A DNA stretch of 64,000 nucleotides from Pseudomonas entomophila L48 (GTDB lineage Bacteria > Pseudomonadota > Gammaproteobacteria > Pseudomonadales > Pseudomonadaceae), in the NCBI RefSeq assembly GCF_000026105.1, contig NC_008027.1, positions 4,856,501-4,920,500 on the forward strand, given 5' to 3'. The position numbers and the translations under genes were made by a program. Under the pieces are notes generated by a model. That model saw only the letters and a list, made by a program, of their open reading frames with translations. It searched no databases and was not told the DNA's origin. This document shows, piece after piece, positions 45,084-52,000 of the stretch; the stretch's first letter is position 1, and every line of letters begins with the position of its first letter.

Positions 45084-45145
45084 AGAAAAGGGGACGAATG
45101 TATTTTCTCTACTTTAGAGTAATAAAATACATTCATCCTCTTTTT
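45084..45145. repeat. MITE-like palindromic element, short form (copy 1)
   Basis: AGAAAAGGGGACGAATGTAT...ATACATTCATCCTCTTTTT with a short centre (CTACTTTAGAG). Ends resemble the GGGGACAGATTTATTTTC ends of the copies at 45681 and 46924. Confidence 0.65.
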
Positions 45146-45264
45146 CCACGCTGCGGATACGATAGTACTTGTCGAGCCTAGCTAGCACCCAGTTGCAATT
45201 GAGCCTTGTTCTGGTCATTGCCCCGGCATGTGTGGGTACCGCAGATCACAGGCTGTCTTTCGGA

Positions 45265-45621
45265 TCACTCAGCTTTAAATGGATAAATGTAATCTTCAAA
45301 ATACTCGATCTCGCTAATTGTTTTGGCTTTCACCTCTCCTTCAAATTCACGCTGATCATTAATTTTTTTTAGCACATGCTCTTCCACATCTGTATTTCGC
45401 GTATTATAAAATTTCCGCTCTCTATCTGCAGACCTGCTGCCGGTAACCAGTTTATCGAAAGCAGAGTTTATCAGCTCACTACCCGTGTATATTAGGGAAC
45501 TTGTCTCCTCGCAATCAAATTTCAAGTAAAGTATTGCTTTTTTCAAGGCATTAATCTCCCCTTGATTAAGCATTACAGGGCTCTCTGTAAATTCATCCAC
45601 AACGCTTTCCTTTTCACTCAT
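45265..45621 (-). CDS. Paralogous immunity family copy 2
   Basis: 118 residues from ATG 45621, or 111 from the GTG at 45600 that matches the start of the other copies. Family core: LNQGEINALKKAILYLKFDC, EETSSLIYTGSELINSAFDK, then a charged linker and a Tyr/Phe/Pro end (YFEDYIYPFKAE). In the toxin frame the DNA around the start still reads KGKRCG-stop, the decayed tail of the lost toxin. Confidence 0.6.
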   Translation of the reverse strand: MSEKESVVDEFTESPVMLNQGEINALKKAILYLKFDCEETSSLIYTGSELINSAFDKLVTGSRSADRERKFYNTRNTDVEEHVLKKINDQREFEGEVKAKTISEIEYFEDYIYPFKAE

Positions 45622-45680
45622 TGATTTAGCCTCAAACAATGGGACACAAAAATGGATAAATTTATTTCCTCCACTATCAG

Positions 45681-45795
45681 AGAAAAGGGGACAAATTTAT
45701 TTTCCCTACTCTAATTTCAGGATACCCTGCCTCGTCCGCTCGATGCATTCCCCGGAAATTCGATTAGAGCAGGAAAATAAATCCGTCCCCTTTTT
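45681..45795. mobile_element. MITE-like palindromic element, long form (copy 2)
   Basis: 115 bp. AGAAAAGGGGACAAATTTAT with TTTCCCTACTCTAAT at one end and ATTAGAGCAGGAAAATAAAT with CCGTCCCCTTTTT at the other form inverted repeats of about 35 bp around a 45-bp centre (GGATACCCTGCCTCGTCCGC...). Nearly identical to copy 46924-47039. Ends of this type are widespread in proteobacteria near Y1-transposase genes; no transposase is in the window. Confidence 0.7.
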
Positions 45796-45812
45796 CGCGC
45801 TTTTTCTGCAAT

Positions 45813-46172
45813 GACCTCGGTGTGCCACAACGGATCCTGATCGAAGTCGTACTCGCGCTGACTCCAGTCCGGTTGCTTGTGCAGGCGGATCGGCCTTTAC
45901 GCAGAGCCTGGGCGACTGGCACGAAGCTGCCTGGCTCTTACAGGTAATGCACGGTGCGCCCGGTGTAGCCTTCATCGCGTGGCGGTGAACTCTCCCAGGC
46001 CAGGGTGTCGCCGTCCCAACCAAGCAGGGTGAAGCCACAGCCGAGTTCACGTTGACGCTTGGCCCGTTACAGCTGATTCCAACTGGTCCCCACCTCGGGG
46101 CGGTCCCAGAAGTGCGCCACCGAATGCTTGTGCAGACGCCGGCTCAAGGCATCGTAGCTGTAGTCGACCTTT
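45813..46172 (-). pseudogene. rhs remnant 1 (corresponds to rhs 49850-50208)
   Basis: About 360 bp that match the minus-strand rhs gene nearly base for base (for example TGCCACAACGGATCCTGATC at both 45832 and 49860), with scattered substitutions and broken frames. It lies between two MITE-like elements, so it is a fragment of an older rhs copy rather than a gene. Confidence 0.85.
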
Positions 46173-46175
46173 GAC

Positions 46176-46235
46176 AAAAGGGGACGGATTTATTTCCTCT
46201 ACTTTAGAGCAATAATATAAACCCGCCTCATTTTT
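46176..46235. repeat. MITE-like palindromic element, short form (copy 3)
   Basis: AAAAGGGGACGGATTTATTT...ATAAACCCGCCTCATTTTT, imperfect. It cuts off rhs remnant 1 exactly where similarity to rhs stops (TCGACCTT). Confidence 0.6.
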
Positions 46236-46236
46236 C

Positions 46237-46430
46237 CACTATTAAAGCAGAAAAACCTCACCTCTTTTTTCAATTTTTTATTCAACTAGGTTTTTTGCGG
46301 GAATTATCTGCACACAAACAGACCTCAGACCTTGCTGGAAGCAAATATTCACAAGCAACACCTGAGCAGATATAAGTTTCGCTCAGGCGCACCTGAAAAC
46401 ATCTTAAAGTATCAACACACAACCAGCACA
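46237..46430. other. AT-rich spacer
   Basis: No gene seen. Its last part (CACATCAGACCTTAAATGGA) resembles the DNA downstream of the paralog at 47813 (CACTACACCTTAAATGGATG), so the duplicated unit extends past the gene. Confidence 0.4.
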
Positions 46431-46760
46431 TCAGACCTTAAATGGATGCATATAAGTCGCAGCATGTTCGAAGCTCTCCATATCTTCAATTTCGCTGCGG
46501 CCTTCATACCTACGTTTTTCATTTAACTTTTCCAGCATATGCCTTTCGGCACTTTGATTTTTCCTATTATAAAAATCATCATCCCACTCAATATCACTAC
46601 TGGCAACAAGCTTATCAAAGGCCGAATTTATTAACGGACTACCACAAAAGATTACAGACTCTGTCTCTTCACACTCAAATTTCAAGTAATAAATTGCCTT
46701 TTTCAGGGCAGTTATCTCACCCTGACTGAGTACTACTTCTGCTTCCGGAATTTTACTCAC
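46431..46760 (-). CDS. Paralogous immunity family copy 3
   Basis: 109 residues from GTG at 46760. Core: VVLSQGEITALKKAIYYLKF, ECEETESVIFCGSPLINSAF, end FEHAATYMHPFKV. The GTG lies inside the last codons of a stranded toxin tail (GTGAGTAA, eight-base overlap), the layout of coupled toxin-immunity genes. Closest to copy 5 at 47813. Confidence 0.65.
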   Translation of the reverse strand: MSKIPEAEVVLSQGEITALKKAIYYLKFECEETESVIFCGSPLINSAFDKLVASSDIEWDDDFYNRKNQSAERHMLEKLNEKRRYEGRSEIEDMESFEHAATYMHPFKV

Positions 46761-46833
46761 AACCCTTTCCTTTTCTCGATGCGACTTGACTTCCAGTCAT
46801 TTGAAGCCGCTGCTCATATGGACTATCGACCAT
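46753..46833 (-). pseudogene. Stranded toxin C-terminus overlapping immunity copy 3
   Basis: The frame MVDSPYEQRLQMTGSQVASR then KGKGCE and TAA. It is homologous to the end of the fragment at 48135 (IPYEQRLQMTNSQIATRRGK then CCE). Upstream it is cut by a MITE-like element. It overlaps the immunity start by eight bases. Confidence 0.6.
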
Positions 46834-46835
46834 GG

Positions 46836-46898
46836 AAAAAGGAGACGGATTAATTTTCTCTAATTTAAAGTAGTAAAAATAAATCTGTCTCGTTTTTG
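46836..46898. repeat. MITE-like palindromic element, short form (copy 4)
   Basis: AAAAAGGAGACGGATTAATT...AAATAAATCTGTCTCGTTTTT, abutting the stranded toxin tail. Confidence 0.6.
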
Positions 46899-46923
46899 CA
46901 CCCCCATTTTTTGCCAATGAAGT

Positions 46924-47039
46924 AGAAAAGGGGACAGATTTATTTTCCCTACTCTAATTTCAGGATACCCTGCCTCGTCCGCTCGATGAATTCCCCGGAA
47001 ATTCGATTAGAGCGGGAAAATAAATCCGTCCCCTTTTCT
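46924..47039. mobile_element. MITE-like palindromic element, long form (copy 5)
   Basis: 116 bp, almost identical to copy 2 (45681). Inverted ends AGAAAAGGGGACAGATTTAT...AATAAATCCGTCCCCTTTTC. Directly flanks rhs remnant 2. Confidence 0.72.
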
Positions 47040-47065
47040 GCGTTTTCCGGTCCATTTTTTTACTC

Positions 47066-47191
47066 CCGGGTCGCACTGGTAATGCGTCACCAAACCCTCG
47101 AAGCCGGTCTCCTGCAACAGGCGGCCAACTGGGTCGCAGAGGAACGTCGCCTTGCTCTCGTTCTCCGGACCGCTCCGCTGACCGAGTTTGT
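47066..47191 (-). pseudogene. rhs remnant 2 (corresponds to about rhs 51103-51225)
   Basis: Similarity to the YD-repeat coding region, e.g. GAAGCCGGTCTCCTGCAACA at 47100 against GAAGCCGGTCTCCTGCAGCA at 51137, and CCTTGCTCTCGTT at both. Decayed and frameless; similarity weakens after 47168. Confidence 0.75.
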
Positions 47192-47201
47192 TTCTAATCG
47201 A

Positions 47202-47537
47202 CTAGTCGATTTTGTACGGACGCATACACTCCTTGAAGTAAGCAGACCGTCTATCCTCACTGAGACCTTGATTATCATCAGCCTCAAGTGTTCGAATTAA
47301 TTTTTCAAGCATGAATTTTTCAGCGGCTTTATTTCCATTATCAAAAAACTGCCTCTCACTGCTTCCAAAAACACTTTGATCAATCAGCTTATCAAGAACC
47401 GAGTTAACCAATGGACTACCCGAGAAAATCAGAGAGCTCGTCTCTTCACACTCAAACTTCAAATAAAGTAGAGCCTTTTTTAGAGCGCTGGCCTCTCCAT
47501 GATTTAATGCAATATTTATTTCTGCCGCATTATTCAC
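47202..47537 (-). CDS. Paralogous immunity family copy 4
   Basis: 111 residues from GTG at 47537. Core: ALNHGEASALKKALLYLKFE, CEETSSLIFSGSPLVNSVLD, end SAYFKECMRPYKID. The GTG overlaps the TAA of a stranded toxin tail by eight bases (GTGAATAA; tail SQASSRKEVNCE at 47530-47574). Confidence 0.65.
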   Translation of the reverse strand: MNNAAEINIALNHGEASALKKALLYLKFECEETSSLIFSGSPLVNSVLDKLIDQSVFGSSERQFFDNGNKAAEKFMLEKLIRTLEADDNQGLSEDRRSAYFKECMRPYKID

Positions 47538-47582
47538 AATTCACCTCTTTTCTCGAACTGGCCTGACTTATAGTAACTCAGC

Positions 47583-47697
47583 AGAAAAAGGGACGAATCT
47601 ATTTTTTCCTCACTCTAATCTTAGGCTACCCGGCCTCATCTGTGCGATGCATTCCCCGGAAACTCGATTATAGCAGGAAGACAAGTTCCCATTTTTC
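47583..47697. repeat. MITE-like palindromic element, degenerate long form (copy 6)
   Basis: AGAAAAAGGGACGAATCTAT ... GATTATAGCAGGAAGACAAG with TTCCCATTTTT; same centre (ACCCGGCCTCATCTGTGCGA) as copies 2 and 5 with many substitutions. Confidence 0.6.
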
Positions 47698-47812
47698 GGT
47701 CGCCCCCTTTTTCGATTCATGCTGCACCTTTCACAAGGCAGTCTTGGGCGAATGTAGATTTCGCCCAATGACGTGTCACAACAGACTTGAACATTCACGC
47801 ACCACCAATGCA

Positions 47813-48142
47813 CTACACCTTAAATGGATGCATGAAAATCGCAGAGTGCTCGAACTGCTCAATCTGTTCAATCTCACTATTACCTTCGTGTATAAATTCC
47901 TTATTTAGTTTTTCTAACATCAGCTTTTCGGCTTTCGGATTTTTTCTATTGTAAAAAACATCCTCACCCTTGATATCACTATTAGCAACAAGCTTATCGA
48001 AGGCCGAGTTAATTGATGTACTCCCACAAAATATTAGCGACCCAGCCTCCTCACACTCAAACTTTAAATAAGTGATAGCCTTTTTCAGAGCGACAATCTC
48101 TCCCTGACTGAGTGTCACTTGTCTCTCTGGTGCTTTATTCAC
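47813..48142 (-). CDS. Paralogous immunity family copy 5
   Basis: 109 residues from GTG at 48142 (an ATG at 48166 would read back into the toxin fragment). Core: VTLSQGEIVALKKAITYLKF, ECEEAGSLIFCGSTSINSAF, end FEHSAIFMHPFKV. Overlaps the TAA of the toxin fragment 48135-48464 by eight bases (GTGAATAA). Confidence 0.68.
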   Translation of the reverse strand: MNKAPERQVTLSQGEIVALKKAITYLKFECEEAGSLIFCGSTSINSAFDKLVANSDIKGEDVFYNRKNPKAEKLMLEKLNKEFIHEGNSEIEQIEQFEHSAIFMHPFKV

Positions 48143-48464
48143 AGCATTTACCTCTTCGGGTTGCAATTTGAGAATTTGTCATTTGAAGACGCTGCTCATA
48201 TGGAATTTCGCTCATGGTGCCATAAGGGTTTTTTCCTGTATGAATAACTTCATTCAACCTCAAAGGCCTCTTGTGAACATACTCATAATGCCTATCCTGC
48301 TCAATGCTGGCCATTTGAACTGAGTTCGCTTTGAAAACGACAACATAATCTTCGCGACCGACGCGCCTTGCATCATTAATAAAAATATTACTTACCACAC
48401 CCTCAGCAAAAATAAATCTGTCCCCTTTTACTGTAAGTACGAAGAATACCTGCACGGCGATCAT
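48135..48464 (-). pseudogene. Orphan toxin C-terminal fragment
   Basis: Up to 109 codons; the first 25 or so derive from a half MITE-like element (48405-48430), so the authentic part is about 85 residues: NIFINDARRVGREDYVVVFK, DRHYEYVHKRPLRLNEVIHT, IPYEQRLQMTNSQIATRRGK then CCE. It ends in the same tail seen before immunity copies 3 and 4, so it is the longest surviving piece of the toxin that this immunity family opposes. No start or delivery domain of its own. Fold not recognised. Confidence 0.55.
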
Positions 48465-48592
48465 ACTACGTTGAAAGCAGGCTCGAAATGCTCATTTCTA
48501 ATCAGCAAAGTCGAACGCGCCCCCGACCGTTCCTCGCCTGTTTTCGCCTTGCCTGATCGTCGCGCTGCGACTTTTCGTACAAACCCTAGAAC
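48465..48592. other. Possible insertion-sequence end remnant
   Basis: GC-richer patch in an AT-rich region ending GCGACTTTTCGTACAAACCC then TAG, which resembles terminal sequence of some insertion sequences. No transposase frame. The rest of the gap to 48764 holds no convincing gene. Confidence 0.25.
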
Positions 48593-48764
48593 AGAAAGTA
48601 AATCCCTCTTCTACTTTCAATACTTTTACGATCGCTGCGCGCCCAGTGGAGTTCCGCCAAGAACAGGACAAGAGAATTTAATATTTATCCTCTCCGCTAA
48701 AAAATAATTCCACCCTCCTTTAAAAATCTGTGGGTGTCGTAGCTACACTGATGTTTATTTCGAG

Positions 48765-49061
48765 TTAGTTTGTGCAAACAACTCTTGCTTGCTGCGCCAA
48801 ATGATCGGCGGCCAAGTAAATCCTATCACTACCTTTACTATCATATAACTCTGCACAACATGTCATTGCCCCCCACATATCCAAGAAAATTTCTGCCAAG
48901 CCTTTGGGGATATAATCCTTCCCCTCAAGCTCGAGGCCTATCCGCTCTAGCAAATCCATCAAATCCTGATATAGCTCCTCATTCACTCCCTGTCTCTCAC
49001 GGATCTGCAAACTAAAATCCAACCACTTAGCGACAAAATCATCAATCAAATCATTATTCAT
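48765..49061 (-). CDS. Probable cognate immunity protein of the Rhs toxin
   Basis: 98 residues, all-helical and acidic: NNDLIDDFVAKWLDFSLQIR, LYQDLMDLLERIGLELEGKD, FLDMWGAMTCCAELYDSKGS. ATG at 49061 has AGAGGTG upstream and starts 10 bases after the rhs stop, exactly where Rhs immunity genes lie. Family not recognised. Different from the five-copy family, as expected because the current Rhs C-terminus differs too. Confidence 0.65.
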   Translation of the reverse strand: MNNDLIDDFVAKWLDFSLQIRERQGVNEELYQDLMDLLERIGLELEGKDYIPKGLAEIFLDMWGAMTCCAELYDSKGSDRIYLAADHLAQQARVVCTN

Positions 49062-49071
49062 AACCACCTCT

Positions 49072-52000
49072 CTATGGCCTAACCAAAGTAACTGCGGATG
49101 CCGGCACGTGACCTACAATCAATACCTCCCCTGACTTCCTTGCAAAATTCCGAGCAGTAGCCCCTCTCAATTTACCGCACTCACTATTCAGATCCACAGA
49201 GTCACTCACCTGAGCAAGATCAATTTTGGCAATTCGCTCAGTTCCGTTACCATATTTCATTGAGTTACTTACCGCCTGATCGTAGGTTTTGGAGGCCGAA
49301 ATATACTGTGTTTTTACCGTTGGTTTCGAAGCATTCAATACATGACCTTCAACAGTATAGTTACCTGCTGGATCTTTCGCGCTCAAGCCAACACTCGGAT
49401 CTTCATCATCCCTCAACACACGATACGCATAACCTTCCTTACACTTGCAACAGACCTGATGATCAACTGATGGCGCGGGGTCTGACTTCTTACGCCTCTT
49501 GAGCCCAGATGGATCAATCCAGCCAGTACTATTGGGCGCATATTGATATACATTCACCCCCCCTGCAAAACCAATAGGATCTTTCGAAAGAAAACGCCCG
49601 TTGCTGGGAGCATAATATCTATATCGATTATAGTGTAAGCCCGTTTCCAGATCGTGGTACTGACCCTGGAAGCGAATTGGGTTGCCCAGGCCATGCTGCT
49701 TGGCCCATTCCGACCGCTCCTCTTGGACTTCACCCCAGGCCTTGTACTGCCCGGCCCAGGCGACATTACCCTGCTCGTCGGTCAATTCCATCGGCGTGCC
49801 AAGGTGGTCGCACTGGTACCAGGCAATGGCCTCGAACGCCTGTGGTTTCACCTCGGTGTGCCACAACGGATCCTGATCGAAGTCGTAATCGCGTTGACTC
49901 CAGTCCGGTTGCTTGTGCAAGCGGATCGGACTTTTGCGCAGGGCCTGGGCCACCGGCACGAAGCTGCCTGGTTCGTACAGGTAATGCACGGTGCGGCCGG
50001 CGTCGCCTTCGTCGCGCGGCGGTGAGCTCTCCCAGGCCAGGGTGTCGCCGTCCCAACCAAACAGGGTAAAGCCACAGCCGAGTTCACGTTGACGCTTGGC
50101 CCGTTGCAGCTGGTTCCAGCCGGTCCCCGCTTCGGGGCGATCCCAGAAGTGCGCCACCGAATGTTTGTGCAGGCGCCGGCCCAGGGCGTCGTAGCTGTAG
50201 TCGACCTTGAGCTTGTCGTCGTTGTAACCCGTTAGCCGGTCGAACAGGTCCCAGGTGAAATGCGCATGGGCACCGTTTTGCAGGCGGTGGATCAGGTTGC
50301 CGCGTTCGTCGTAGCGGTAATGAGTCCCGGCGTATTCGCGCAGCAGGTTGTCCATCAGCTTGTTGCGCCGCGGATCGGCTTCCAGCGGGCGATTCAGTTC
50401 CTGGGTTTTCTGATCCAGCAGGTTACCGGCCGGGTCGAAGGCGAAGGTTTCCACCCCCAGGCGGCTGGTGGCCTTGAGCAGGCGACCGACTGGATCGTAC
50501 TGGTACTCCAGCGGCCCACGACGGCTGTCGTGGATGTTGGTCAGTTGCCCCGCTGCGTCATAACGGTACTGGCGCTTGAGCAGCGTGGACTGGCCGTCAT
50601 GGCTGCCCAGCAGCTGTTCCTGCAAACGCCCGGCCGGGTCCCAGGCCTGGGTCTGCATCAGCTTATTGCCCTGATGCCGCACGATTTCGCGGTGTAGGTC
50701 GTCGCGCTCGTAGGCCAGCATCTCATGCTGGTCGAGAGTCATGCCGAGCAGGTGGCCGCTGCCGTAGGTCAGCCAGCTGACCTTGTGGCCATCCGGGCGA
50801 ATCGTGCTGACCCGGTGGTTGAGCGCATCGTATTCGTGCTGCCACACCGCGACCATCGGCGTGCCGGTGGCCAAATAGTGTTGGTGCTCGCGGGTCAGGT
50901 TGCCCGCTTCGTCGTGGAACCATTGCAGCTTGCTGGCGGCGTTGACCGCCTGAACCAGCTGACCATTGCCGTTGTAGGCAAAGGTTTCGCTCTGGCTCTG
51001 ATCACCCAGGCGCGCCGTACGCTCGGCCAGGCGGCCCATGCGGTCGAAACGCAGGTCGATACGGCGCTGGCCCACTTGAGTGCTCGCCAGGCGACCGCTA
51101 TTCGGGTCGTACTGGTAACGGGTGACCAAGCCATCGAAGCCGGTCTCCTGCAGCAGCCGGCCGACCGGGTCGTACAGGAAGTTAGCCTTGCTCTCGTTTT
51201 CGTTTTCCAGCCCGATCAGGCGGCCGAGCTTGTCCCAGCGATAACGCAGGGTGTGCTCGTTGGCGTCGACGCGTTCAGCGAGCATACCGGCAGCGGTATA
51301 GGACCAGGTGGTGCAGCGATCAAGCGCGTCCACATGGGCCAGCAGACGGCCTTCGGCGTCACGCTCGAAGCGTTCTTCGGTCTTGTCCGGGTGGGTGACC
51401 TTGGCCAACTGCCCGGCCTTGTATTCATAGGCGGTCTTGTTGCCCGCCGCGTCGGCGAACTCGATCAGCTGGCCGGAGGTGTCGTACGTCCACTGGCTGG
51501 TCTTGCCCGAGCAGTCGGTGTACTCAAGCAGTTGCCCGGCATCGTTGTAGGCGAGTTTCTTCTCGTTGCCGATGGCGTCCTTGATCGCCTTGACCAGCCC
51601 GGCCGGGGTGTAGGCGAACTCGGTCTTGTTGCCCAGCGGGTCGACGGTCTCGACCAGGTTGCCGCGCTCGTCGTAGTCGCGCTGCCACAGCCCACCCTCG
51701 GCGTCGCTGATCTTGATCAGCTGGTCCTGGTCGTCGTAGGCGTAGTGCACCGTGCTGTGGTCGGCACGAATGTGCTTGAGGCGGTTGCTGCGCTCATCGT
51801 AGACGTAGCGGTCCTGGCTGCCGTCGGGGTGGACGTGGCGGATGACGTTCTTGCGCGCGTCACGGAACAGCCATTCGGAATTGCCGTCCGGGTGCTTGAT
51901 CCGGTAGGTGTAGCCCTCGGCGTCGTAGTAGTGCCAGGTTTCCTGGCCGTGGGCATCGGTGACGTAGGTCAGGCGGATGCGCTCGTCCCACTGCAGGCGG

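Noticed and set aside
45706..46050. Minus-strand frame through the MITE-like element and rhs remnant
   Set aside because: It joins repeat sequence to an out-of-frame rhs fragment; not a real protein.
45681..47039. CRISPR-like repeated units
   Set aside because: The repeats are inverted, spaced irregularly and separated by genes; no regular spacer pattern.
40434..49061. Prophage or integrative element
   Set aside because: No integrase, structural phage gene, tRNA junction or direct-repeat ends were seen; the region is better explained by Rhs module turnover.
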